A stretch of DNA of 64,000 nt from Tricholoma matsutake (taxonomy: Eukaryota > Basidiomycota > Agaricomycetes > Agaricales > Tricholomataceae), in the NCBI GenBank assembly GCA_026075535.2, contig AP026544.2, positions 4,464,001 through 4,528,000 of the forward strand, in the 5' to 3' direction. Both the position numbers and the translations under genes were made by a program. Below are positions 9,985 through 20,898 of the stretch, one piece after another; the stretch's first letter is position 1; every line of letters begins with the position of its first letter. Under the pieces are notes generated by a model, which was not told the DNA's origin, searched no databases, and saw only the letters and a list, made by a program, of their open reading frames with translations.

Positions 9985-11415
9985 AGGCAATAGCATGGGT
10001 ACTCCCATGGGTACCCAGAGCTCTACCCATACCTGTACCCACACGGGTAGTAATCCATCAACCTGCAGGTTGGTACACAGCAGGTACATGTGGATACATG
10101 CAGGTGTCGATTCCCGCACGGGTTTTGCTAAGTATATAAATTATTCTATCTAAACTAAGAAATATTTAATTACACTAAGAACCACCCCCACCTCGCATTT
10201 GTGAGCGAGAGGGGGGTGGTTGTGAGTTTGGGGTCATCGTTGTCCCCATTGTCCTGTCCCATTCTGTCGCCCTTCGTCGTCAGCTGCTAGCACCCATGAT
10301 CCACCCCACGAGCAGTGGCTCGCAGGGCTGGGCATGGGTGCTGGGTCATTCCCCATCATTGGGTGCTGGTCATCAGGTTCTCATTGTCTTTGTTGCCCCC
10401 CTGCTGTCCCGTTATCATTGTCATTGTTGTGGTTGTCAATGGTTCAAAGTAGTAGTAGTACCTAAAAACATTGTTAGTAAAAGAAAGAGAAATGAGAAAG
10501 AAAGAAAAAACTTACCTGTGGCCCAAGAGACATTGTCTGTCTCTTGGGCCTTTTTTTCCTGTCTGGTTTGCCTCATCATCTCGTAGTCGCCTCATCCTCC
10601 CTGTTTTCCCTGGTGCTGGGCTGTCTGTCATTGCTCTGGGTTGTTTCACACCACACAGCCCACCCCACAAGCAGGGGCTCGTGGCAGTGGTTGGGTGGTG
10701 GGGTCGTCACCATCTGGAAGTAGCAATGTTAGTACATTAGTTAGTCACAATAAAATGAAAAGAAAAAACTTACAGTGATGGGGGTGGGTGCTGGGTGACT
10801 GTCATTGTTGTTGTTCTGGGTTGTTTCATACCACCCAGTCCACCCCACGAGCAGGGGCTCATGGCAGTGGTAGAGTGGTGGGGTTCATCACTATTGTCAG
10901 CAATAACTAGAATTAGTAATTAGTTAGCGACAATAAAATGAAAAAAAAAACTTACATACAGCCCAAGAAACATCATCGACATTTCTTGGGCCCTTTTTTG
11001 GTTTGCTGGGGCTTGGGGCCCTCCTCGTTCAGTCGTCTTCACCTCAAGTTTGTGATTGAGGGGGTGGTCATGTGGCGGCCATCCTAAACTAAGAACACAT
11101 TAGGAAGAACAAACCAAGTACAAATGTAGGTAAATAACATGTCAACAATCAACAAAGATGTGTTGTACTTACTTGCTATGTGTGCACACAAGACCAAATG
11201 GTCTGTGCACCTTGGGGTATATAAACCTCCCATTTCTACATGTAAGCTGGGCTTGCCCCACTTTTTATTTTTTAATAAGTAGTTTGTATATTATGTATGA
11301 TAGTTTATTATAGTTAGGTATTAAACTTCAGACCGTCGCCTCCCTCTTGGTGATGGGTAGCTAAGGGTTATGGGTCATGGAATCATGACCCATACCCATA
11401 CCCATGCTATTGCCT
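9985..11415. mobile_element. 1.43-kb non-autonomous DNA element (D) of unknown superfamily
   Basis: Perfect 17-bp inverted ends, AGGCAATAGCATGGGTA and TACCCATGCTATTGCCT, are flanked by a 10-bp direct repeat AGATTGGTAT at 9975-9984 and 11416-11425. Subterminal regions are full of ACCCAT/ATGGGT repeats. The interior holds hairpin cassettes (10520-10550 and 10961-10992), each next to a minus-strand splice donor, plus AT-rich intron-like tracts and GC-rich palindromes of the CCACGAGCAGNGGCTCGTGG type. These recur at 32.6-34.5 kb. Ten-bp duplications are seen in Mutator-like elements, but no transposase is present, so I leave the superfamily open. Confidence 0.75.
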
Positions 11416-11425
11416 AGATTGGTAT

Positions 11426-11578
11426 ATAGATTGTCATCACCAATGATCACAATACCGACTTGGAAATCGTCCCATTTGCACGCTGAAATTGCTCTCCAAC
11501 ATGACATATAGATAAGCCGGTGACTGATGTATAGAGAAAGATAGCAAGCTGTTCTTCAAGCGTTACATATATAGTATC
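11426..11578 (-). pseudogene. Harbinger transposase (fragment 2)
   Basis: The minus strand encodes YVTLEEQLAIFLYTSVTG followed by LSICHVGEQFQRANGTISK, the conserved N-terminal segment of the Harbinger transposase. It joins fragment 1 exactly at the GTATC duplication of gypsy element C. The sequence next to element D has intron character: GTATTG donor, CTGATAAC branch-like motif and CAG acceptor. Confidence 0.75.
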
Positions 11579-12285
11579 TGTTAAGAACTGATCCTAGAGG
11601 CCACTTTGGAATCCGACTGGACACTGTGGGAGATGATAGCAGGAGATTGTCGGGTCGATGCGGATTCTGCGGGAGGGAAAACGGAAAGGACTTGGCTTCA
11701 GCTTGTAAGAAGCTGCACCCTTCACCTCGTCTGGTGTCCTAATTTCAAGTCAAGGGTTTAGAGGTAGGAGCGGGAAAGTGTGGGTAAATGTGGGGAGGAG
11801 TACGGAGGGACTTAGGTTAAGTTCAGATGAGACTAGAACTTCAGAGGGAGACTAGAGGTTGAGTCAAATGGAGTTCAGACTCTTAAAGGACAGGGGTTGG
11901 AGTAGAAGGAGGTTTTAGATTGGCAGGGTAAAGTCGAGTCTATGTCGATATATGAACTGAGGAATACAAGGCAAAACTAACTAAGCTTAAATACTGTAGT
12001 CCGGAATAATGCAGAACAGGAACAAAGACTGCAGCAGTGTCTCGACTGCATAGATAAATTATCTAGTGGGAGCTGCACAGGAATCCATAGTCAAATTTGC
12101 AATAGAGATGGCAGCCTTGGGAAGGCAGCCATGGATGCTGTACAAGGCAGCCTGGTGCACAGCAGTGTGGGCAGTGCAAGGCAGCCAGGAACAAAATCGG
12201 GAGGCATAGGCAAAAGTCATGTTCGACGTGCAGGAAAGGGTCAGATGGATGCGGGTTCCGATCAGGCAAGGAATGGTTCTTGACA
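11579..12285 (-). repeat. 3' LTR of gypsy C
   Basis: Pairs with 30005-30710. Starts TGTTAAGAACTG and ends TTCTTGACA, with GTATC immediately outside. Confidence 0.92.
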
Positions 12286-12659
12286 GTATTTCCCCCTTAG
12301 TGCTGAGCCTACAAGGCACGTGAGGGTTTGAGTCCAAATGAGGAAGAAAGTGCCAGGGAGGAGAGCGACGAGGGTGACAAAGAGGTGGAGCGGGCAGTGT
12401 GAGAGTCCTGGCAGGAAAGACGCGGGATCCAAAAATCCGGAGATGACTGGGAGGCCTTCCAGAGATATCTGGAGAAAAGGTGAGTGGATGACAAGGAGGA
12501 GAGCGAGAGTGGAGATGAGGAGGGTGGAGAGAAGGACGAGGGTGGAGAAGACAGAGAGGGAGAAGCGGAGGTAGTGTAGGGATCCGGTCGGATCCATAAT
12601 TTTTTTAATGAAATTTGTTTCTGAGTACAAACCAAGTGAATAAGTAACGTGAATAGTCT

Positions 12660-13958
12660 TTAAGCGGGTAATGGTCTGGGTTTCTGCAGGTAGCAGGTGT
12701 GAAAATCCACAAGGAGTTCTTGGGCATGGTCAAGTTCCGTAACAGGTAGCCAGGAGGTCTCTTCATCGGTTCCCTGGTAACCTTCCCATCAGATGAGGTA
12801 GAGAATCTTGCAGCGACGTCGGTTGTCAACTTTGGAGTCAAGGACTTCGGCAATCTCATATCCAAGCTCATCGTCGATGGTGATCAGAGGAGGTGGAGGT
12901 TGTACTCGATTTGGAATTGTGTTCAGAGAGTGTTTCTCAAGTTGAGAGACATGGAAAACAGATGTGATCTGGGAGCCGCAGGGTGACTGAGTGAGTGCCC
13001 AGGCGGGCGACAATTTCGAAGGGGCCATGGTGCTTTTCGGAAAGTTTCTTGGAAGGACGAGTGGTGCGGATATTTTCCACAGTGATGTAGGCAGAGTCAC
13101 CAATGTTGAAGTCAGGTGCGGGTGCCCAATGTTTGTCCGCAGGGCCTTGATAATGCTCTTGAGCAGCCGCAAGCTGTTTCTGAAGCTCCTGATGAAGGTC
13201 ATCTAAGTCGACAATGAACTCGCGGGCGCACTGTGAAGCTAAGTCGCATTCTGGAAAGACAGAGATGTTCGGGTGATAGCCTTTGTTGGCAAAGAAGGGG
13301 GATATGCCTGTAGAGGCAGAAGGAGCATTGTTGTAGGCAAATTCGCCCAAGGGCAAGAGGTGAGACCAGTCATCCTGCTGATAGTTGCAGAAGATCTGGA
13401 GGTACTGCTCCAAGGTCTGATTTAGTCATTCTGTCTGACCATCACCTTGTGGGTGATAACCAGAAGTGAAGTGGATCCGCATGTCAAGCGCTTTCCCGAG
13501 GGAGTGGAAGAAATGGGAGACAAACTTGGATCCCCGGTTGCAAGTGATGTGCGACGGAATGCCATGCTTGGAGAAGACATGGAGGACAAACAGGTTGGCT
13601 AGTTCTTGGGCTGTGATTTTGTTGACAGTTGGGATGAAGATGCCTTGTTTGGTGAGACGGTCAACAATGACCAGGATAGCGGTGTGACTATTGGAGTTGG
13701 GTAGTTGCTCAATGAAATCCATGGAGATGGAGTTCCAAGGTCGTTCTGGAACCAGAAGTTGCTTTAGGAACCCGTAGGGCTTGTGTCGAGGTGATTTGGA
13801 TCATTTGCAAGTGGTACAGGATTTGCAGAATTCCTGCACAAAGGTGCGGAGGTTTGGCCAGACATATTCCCAGCGGACAAGCTGCTGGGTTTTGTTTTGT
13901 CCGAAGTGGCCAGAGAGGATGTGATCATGTTTGTACTGAAGGACCTTGAGGCAAAGAT
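12660..13958 (-). pseudogene. Gypsy C integrase and chromodomain region
   Basis: This is the downstream part of pol, after the B insertion. It shows the zinc-binding segment (HILSGHFGQNKT, CKSCTTC), an integrase core (MDFIEQLP, VIVDRLTKQ, ITCNRGSKF, SGYHPQGDGQTE) and a C-terminal chromodomain (GYEIAEVLDSK, ILYLI, WEGYQGTDEETSW). TGA codons interrupt it at about 13800, at 13424 and at about 12787. In each case a CGA Arg codon is expected from the surrounding conserved sequence. The chromodomain targets integration to modified histones in this class of elements. Stop of the frame is TAA at 12660-12662. Confidence 0.8.
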
Positions 13959-14123
13959 TGTTAGGAAACCACCCCATTACCTAATAAACTTTCATTTTTA
14001 TTTTATTATGTCGAATTATGCTACATGCACGCCAAATGATGCTATATTTTGATAGCGTGAGAATTTTATTTCGCACACATCAAAATGTACGCGCATGTAT
14101 GAGTGCGTCGGTAACAACAATGT
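13959..14123 (+). repeat. 5' LTR of gypsy B, left piece
   Basis: The first 165 bp of the 403-bp LTR, ending at the AATGT duplicated by insertion of element A. Confidence 0.93.
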
Positions 14124-14549
14124 TGTAAGGGGACTAGGGGGGTGCCCTGTGTGTTTTTCCTATTTTTTATGTTCGTCCTATATTTTTCCCTACCTCATTT
14201 CCTTCTATTCTTCATTTTCTATGATTTTTCCAGATTTTATTACTAATTTTCCCTTGCTATCATGTTTGTACATGTTGACACTTTTATATTTAGAGGCGGA
14301 GTACCCCTTCCGACACATACCCCTTGGTATGATGTCATTCGGCGGCCTTGATCTGCCTATCTCCGCCTTTTTCTATTTTTAGGTTATATTTGATTTTTGT
14401 CGTCTTCACATATACTGGGCATCAGCAAGGGGATCCTTAGAGTTTTCTCTTCGGATTTCCCTTTGCTAGGTGTGTCCCCAATGCCTGTATTATGTAGTAT
14501 AATTTTAACTTCGGATTTCCCTTTGCTAGAGGCTTAGGTTGCCCTTATA
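14124..14549 (+). repeat. 5' LTR of gypsy A
   Basis: 426 bp, two mismatches to 19744-20169. One is CG versus CA (14174 area); the other is G versus A near 14301. Confidence 0.93.
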
Positions 14550-14580
14550 GTAGAAAACTCTCCCCTAAGGCCCGAAAATC

Positions 14581-15834
14581 GTGAACGCGCTGCCCAAGAT
14601 AGGCAGGTACGGACTGGACGACACTTCCCAAAGCTCCACAGAGTCCCTACACACCGTTCCAGATAATCTCACCTTTATTACGCCGCCATTTTCGCCAAAT
14701 GTGCTCCCTAGCGACATGGATGCATCAGAACGCTTCGATGCGCTTGAAAGCAACGTTTCCAGAATGTGCGCGCAAATTGACTCGCTTAAATCTACGATTG
14801 AAAACTTTGTCAGGACCCTCCAGGCTAACCCTACGACCAATAGTTCCCCCTTTACAACTCCAAGCGCACCCAACAACGACATTTTGCCAAATGCGTCCAC
14901 TAAGGAATGTGCCCAGATCAAACTGTCCCCCCCCACCGAATTTAATGGTGCATGTGCGCAGGGACGTGCATTCCTTAATTCCTGTGAGTTATACATTAGT
15001 CTCCAGTCGCATCAATTTGTTGATGAGGCTGCAAAAATTTATTGGGCCTTCACATACATGAAATCTGAATGCGTCTATCTCTATGTGGACCGTATCCTAC
15101 GTCAAACTAAAGAACTCGGTTCTCTACCTTTCTCCACTTGGGGTGACTTTTGAGCTGAGTTCGTACGCCACTTCTGCCCCCTCAATGAACGCCACCGAGC
15201 AGTGACACGACTTGAGTCATCCGCTTACCACCAGGGACGTCGATCCATGGACGACTATATCAATGAGTTCAAGGATTTGGTGGACATGGCAGGATATGGG
15301 AGTGGGTTACCAGTGGTGGTGAAGTTCCGATGGGGGCTCAACCGAGAAATTCAGGACCAGATTGCACAGATGTTGGAAGGGCGCCCAGCGGACGATGATA
15401 TCCTTGCTTGGTATGAAGCTGCTTCACTCTGTGATGAGAACTGACTCACAAATGTGGTGTTTAATGCTGCATTCCATGCTCCAACTACCACTCATACACC
15501 CTACACCTTCAATCGAAGCCTCCCCCGCCCTAACCCCATTCCTGTTCATCAAACTCCCATTCCAGCCGTCAATGTCCCAGTACCAATGGATGGTGATGCA
15601 ACCCGCAGCCGTGCACGTAAGTTGGATCTCTGCTACCATTGTGGGGAACCTGGACACAGGGCTGGAGCGTGTCCCCATCGTCAGGATATCCGCATGCTCA
15701 CCCCCGAGGGACGAGACGAACTCCTGCAAGATTTGTTGGCACTTGTAGATGTTGAGGAAGCGAAGGATCAAGTTGCAGAGGAGATTAAGTTGGAAGTTGT
15801 AGAGGAGCAGGATTTTCCTATTCGCAGTGAGTGA
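14581..15834 (+). pseudogene. Gypsy A gag with CCHC zinc knuckle
   Basis: The frame encodes a capsid-like Gag (FNGACAQGRAFLNSCELY, then SMDDYINEFKDLVDMAGYGS) and a zinc knuckle CYHCGEPGHRAGAC near 15632, ending at TGA 15832-15834. TGA codons at 15151-15153 and 15442-15444 interrupt it. The first corresponds to CAA in the copy at 1-1391; the second is shared with that copy. No ATG opens the frame near 14581; the first clear ATG is near 14716. Gag packages the RNA into virus-like particles in the cytoplasm. Confidence 0.8.
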
Positions 15835-18800
15835 ATCGTATGCCCTCACTGCCTGTCCATAACCGCTTTGAAGTCTTGTCAGTTGAATCCCTGGAGAATG
15901 AATCCATTTCTGTGACTGCTCCCCTCTCTGACCCTTCGAAGTTGGCTAAAGACGTACCTGCTCTCCCCATCTCTCCTTCTACTCCACGTCCCAAAATTAA
16001 ATCATGGGAGCGTAAACTACCACGCAAGTATATTGTGGCATCCACTCCCTCTGCACATTCCTTAAACCTAGCCATCGAACTGCAGATGACCGACACTGGA
16101 CAGATACTCAGTGTCTCTGCGCTCCTGGACTCTGGTGTGACTGGTCTCTTCATCGATTCCCATCTGGTACAACAACATCGCCTAAATACTCGCTCACTCT
16201 CACATCCGATACCTGTATATAACGTGGATGGATCCCCAAATGAAGCTGGTGCCATCCGAGAGGTTGCAGACCTGGTTCTCCGTTACAAAGATCATAGTGA
16301 GCGTGCCCTTTTTGCTGTCACTCAATTAGGAAAGCAAAAGGTGATTTTGGGATATCCATGGCTCCGAGACCATAACCCAGAGGTCGACTGGCGCACCGGG
16401 GAGGTTACCATGAGCCGATGTCCATCCTGCTGTCGGACGTGTTTCACAGAAGCCAGGCAAGAACATCGTGGACAGAAGGCGGCAATACGACGTACTCAGA
16501 AGTGTCATGCTGGACCCCTGCCTATACCTGAAGTGGAATTGGAAGGGGTTCCTGATCTAATGCCGGACTCGGATGATGATGATGAGGACCCAGAGGAAGT
16601 GGAGGAGGGTGATCGGATCTTCTACACTGCGATTCGCTCATCGCATGAGGTGTGTGCCACATTGAACATATCCCAATGCCTCGCCGAGGCCTTCCACAAA
16701 AACAACGCTGCTAAATCCTCTACTAACTCCTTACTCCCTCATCTCCACGAGTTTGAAGACGTGTTCTCCAAGGAGTCATTTGACTCTCTTCCTGCGCGCA
16801 AGCCATGGGATCACGTGATCGAACTCACCCCCGGCGCAACCCCTTCATCCTGCAAGGTCTATCCTCTCTCTCCGCAAGAACAACAGCAGCTTGACCAGTT
16901 CATCGATGAGCACCTGGCCTCTGGACGTATTCGACCATCGAAGTCACCCATGGCCTCTCCCTTTTTCTTTGTCAAGAAGAAGGATGGCTCACTTCGACCG
17001 GTTCAAGACTACAGAAGGCTCAACAACATCACGGTCAAAAATCGCTACCCACTACCCCTCATCTCCGAACTCGTAAACCAGCTCTGTGGAGCCCGATACT
17101 TCACCAAGCTCGATGTCCATTGGGGCTATAATAATGTGAGGATAAAGGAGGGAGATGAGTGGAAGGCAGCCTTTCGTACCAACCGTGGTCTTTTTGAACT
17201 GCTTGTCATGTTCTTTGGCCTTACTAATAGCCCTGCCACCTTTCAGACCATGATGAACGACATCTTCCATGACCTCATCCTTGAAGGCGTTGTCTGCATC
17301 TATCTTGATGACATCCTCATCTTCACTCGCATGGTTGAAGAGCACCGTCACATCACGCGCCTTGTCCTAGAGCGACTTTGACGGTACAAACTCTACCTTT
17401 GTCAGGACAAATGCGAGTTCGAAAGGACCAAGATTGAGTACCTCAGCCTGATTATCTCGGAGGGTCAAGTGGAGATGGATCCTATCAAGGTAAATGGGGT
17501 CACAGCTTGGCCGACGCCCACAAACAAGAAGGAGGTGCAGTCTTTCCTGGGCTTCATCAATTTCTATCGGCATTTTATCAAGGATTTCTCACATCATGCA
17601 CGACCACTGTTCGACTTGACAGGAAAGGAGGCATGGAGGTGGGATAATGCACAACAGGAGGCGTTCGAAAAGCTTAAGGAGATGGTCACTTCCGCTCCGA
17701 TCCTTACCTTTGCTGACGATTTGCGTCCTTTTTGTGTAGAAGCCGACAGTTCTGACTTTGCGACGGGCGCCGTGTTGTCTCAGCAGTCTCCGGAGGACCA
17801 GAAGTGGCATCCTGTTGCGTTCTACTCCAAAAGCCTTAGTGCTGTAGAGCGAAACTATGAGATCCATGACAAGGAGATGTTGGCGATAATGTGTGCGCTT
17901 GAGGAGTGGCGACACTTCCTCGAGGGTGCCCAACACAAGGTGGAAATTTGGACAGATCACAAGAATCTCGAGTACTTCATGATGGCCAAGAAATTGAACC
18001 GTCGTCAAGCTCGTTGGTCCCTGTATCTATCTAGATTCGACTTCTCCTTGCACCACCGTCCAGGTCGCAGCATGGGGAAGACCGATGCCCTATCCCGACG
18101 TGCAGACCATGGGGATGGCAGTGGTGACAACCAAAACATTGTGCTGTTGCAGCCAGACCTGTTCACCATTCGGGCACTGGAAGGCATCGCACCCCAGGGC
18201 GAGGAGCGGGACATCCTACGTGACATTCGTCACGCAAACTGTAGCAGTTTACATGAGGATGTTGTCGCCCAAGCTGTTAAAGAACTGAGGAAGGGATCGA
18301 CCCTTTCCTTACGTGCGGCAGAGTGGGCTGAAAAGGAGGACTTGTTGTATTTCAGGGATCACATCTATGTTCCCAATGACCCAGACCTTTGCCAGCGCAT
18401 CATATCCCAACACCATGACTCACAGATTGCTGGCCACCCCGGACGCTGGAAGACCTTGGAGCTCACCTCACGGAACTATTGGTGGCCACAAATGTCACGG
18501 CTCATTGGTCAGTATTGTTGCACTTGTGACCTTTGCTACGCACCAAGGTTCCTCGTCGCAAGCCTATTGGTGAGCTACACCCTCTTCCTGTTCCAGAGAG
18601 TCGTTGGGATGTCGTCAGTGTCGACTTTGTGGTGGAATTGCCAGAGTCAAATGGGTTTGATGCGGTGATGTGCACAGTTGACTCAGTGGGAAAACATGCT
18701 CACTTCATTCCCACTCATACCACTGTCAGTGCCCTAGGTGCCGCTCGACTCTACCTCCACCACGTGTGGAAATTACATGGACTTCCTGGTGCCTTCCTCT

Positions 18801-19732
18801 CGGATCGTGGCCCTCAGTTCATGGCAGAGTTCACTCGTGAGCTGTACTGACTCCTGGGGATCAAACTCCTCGCTTCAACCGCTTATCACCCACAAACTGA
18901 TGGCCAGATGGAGCGAGTCAACCAGGAACTGGAGCAGTACATCCACCTCTTTGTCAATGAACGCCAGGACGATTGGGATGATCTCCTTCCTTTGGCCGAG
19001 TTCAGATACAACAACCATGTCCATGCTTCCACTCAACAGACCCCTTTCCTCTTAGACACTGGACGACATCCACGCATGGGATTTGAACCTCGCCAAACTC
19101 CCTCACACATCGAGACGGTGAATGAGTTCACAGAACACATGAGGGATAGCTTGGAGGAGGCAAGGGCAGCCTTAGCAAAGGCGAAGGATGACATGGCGCG
19201 ATCTTACAACCAACGCCACTCCCCAACCCCTCAGTACAAGGTTGGTGATCGAGTTTATCTTGACTCCAGTGACATCTCCACTACACGTCCATCCAAGAAA
19301 CTCGCTCATCGCTTCTTGGGACCTTTCCCCATTGTCAAGTGCGTTGGAACGCATGCCTATCGTCTACGCCTCCCAGCCTCCATGTCCAGACTCCATCCCA
19401 TCTTCCATGTCGTCAAATTGCTTCCAGCTCCCCCAGATCCGTTCCCGGGACGCCATTCACACCCACCACCACCACCTACAGTGATCGAGGGAGAACCCCA
19501 ATACGAAGTCGAGTCAATCTTGGACAGCCATTTGCGTCAAGGAAAACTCCAGTATTTGGTACATTGGAAGGGTTATGGGTATGAGGAGAACTCATGGGTC
19601 GAAGAGTCTGACATAAATGCCCCTTGGTTAATCAAGGAATTCCACCGACGGCACACTGCTGCACCGCGTCGCATTCAAGTCACAGACTTTGGTCGTATGC
19701 GATTTCGAATGCATCGGGGCGATGCATCTTAG
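15831..19732 (+). pseudogene. Gypsy A pol: protease, RT, RNase H, integrase, chromodomain
   Basis: Pol lies in the -1 frame relative to gag and overlaps it by GTGA. Protease has ALLDSGVTGLFID; RT has VQDYRRLNN and YLDDILIF. TGA at 17379-17381 follows. RNase H carries FCVEADSSDFATGAVLS and EIWTDHKNLEYF. The integrase zinc finger (HHDSQIAGHPGRWKT, CTCDLC) is followed by a 1-nt deletion near 18534, then the core (SVDFVVELP, TAYHPQTDGQ) with TGA at 18848-18850. A C-terminal chromodomain (YEVESILDSHLRQGKLQYLV, HWKGYGYEENSW) closes it. It encodes the enzymes for cDNA synthesis and integration, but this copy cannot express a full polyprotein without suppression. Confidence 0.9.
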
Positions 19733-19743
19733 AGAGGGGGTGA

Positions 19744-20169
19744 TGTAAGGGGACTAGGGGGGTGCCCTGTGTGTTTTTCCTATTTTTTATGTTCATCCTA
19801 TATTTTTCCCTACCTCATTTCCTTCTATTCTTCATTTTCTATGATTTTTCCAGATTTTATTACTAATTTTCCCTTGCTATCATGTTTGTACATGTTGACA
19901 CTTTTATATTTAGAGGCGGAATACCCCTTCCGACACATACCCCTTGGTATGATGTCATTCGGCGGCCTTGATCTGCCTATCTCCGCCTTTTTCTATTTTT
20001 AGGTTATATTTGATTTTTGTCGTCTTCACATATACTGGGCATCAGCAAGGGGATCCTTAGAGTTTTCTCTTCGGATTTCCCTTTGCTAGGTGTGTCCCCA
20101 ATGCCTGTATTATGTAGTATAATTTTAACTTCGGATTTCCCTTTGCTAGAGGCTTAGGTTGCCCTTATA
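19744..20169 (+). repeat. 3' LTR of gypsy A
   Basis: 426 bp, nearly identical to 14124-14549 and followed by the AATGT duplication at 20170-20174. Confidence 0.93.
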
Positions 20170-20174
20170 AATGT

Positions 20175-20412
20175 ACAATATATGTAACATAGTATATAAA
20201 CCCTAAATATATGCCTAGGGGACCCCAGTTGTGTTCTCTTAGGTATTCCACCTACGTTTTCGGTGTGAAAGGCCTATCTCAACAAACTCACCTATTAATA
20301 ACCCCTCACATCAAAACCATCAATTCCCCCATCACGAGTGCGGATCCTGCCCCCTTCTTGTAGAGAGAACCTGCACGGTCTTAGCTAGCAGATAGTGGGT
20401 GTCGCCCTAACA
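20175..20412 (+). repeat. 5' LTR of gypsy B, right piece
   Basis: The remaining 238 bp of the LTR begun at 13959. It ends CCTAACA at 20412, matching the end of the 3' LTR at 26230. Confidence 0.93.
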
Positions 20413-20898
20413 GAAGAACACAACTTCCCATATCAGTGCACCTTCTCTTACTTGCGCATACATCATTGTTTCACCGCACCACATCCAATTACTCATCCTT
20501 TCAGCACGAGCCGGAAGTACTTGTATATACGTAATCTACCTTTTCTTTTGTAAGCTGATGCCAGGCCTCGCCTTACATTGCGACTGCCAGTGATCAAGAG
20601 GCAGCGCTCATCATTAGGACAGCTGCAACCTGAAAACTGATTGGATCTGGTTTAGTTACGATTTACATCACTCTATTCAGATGACTATTTTAGTTACAAG
20701 CCAAATTCAGTGATATCTCCGAGATCAGGCACTGTTGGAAGGGTTATTGATCCGAAGTGTCAAAATAGGCGCCCGATGAACGACGAACCATTGACGAACC
20801 TCGACGAACCTTATCACGTGACCCATAAACGTTTGGAGAGGTCTCGAAGAAAAATTTTGAATTTGTCAAAGAAGTGATTCATCACAGATTCTACAATT
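20413..20898 (+). other. 5' untranslated leader of gypsy B
   Basis: About 490 bp between the LTR and the gag ATG. It presumably contains the primer-binding and packaging signals, but I could not match it to a tRNA with confidence. Confidence 0.5.

Larger units (their letters stand above)
14124..20169 (+). mobile_element. Ty3/gypsy chromovirus A, inserted in the 5' LTR of B
   Basis: LTRs of 426 bp (14124-14549 and 19744-20169) start TGTAAGG and end CCTTATA and differ at only two positions. The AATGT target duplication is at 14119-14123 and 20170-20174, exactly inside the LTR of element B. The domain order is gag, zinc knuckle, protease, RT, RNase H, integrase, chromodomain. A polypurine tract (AGAGAGGGGG) precedes the 3' LTR. 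Very similar LTRs argue for a recent insertion, yet the coding region has four in-frame TGA codons and a frameshift. Confidence 0.95.

Noticed and set aside
10296..10740. Plus-strand open frames in element D
   Set aside because: They run through the hairpin cassettes and minus-strand splice-like signals; the peptide is low-complexity and the sequence fits the repeat structure better.
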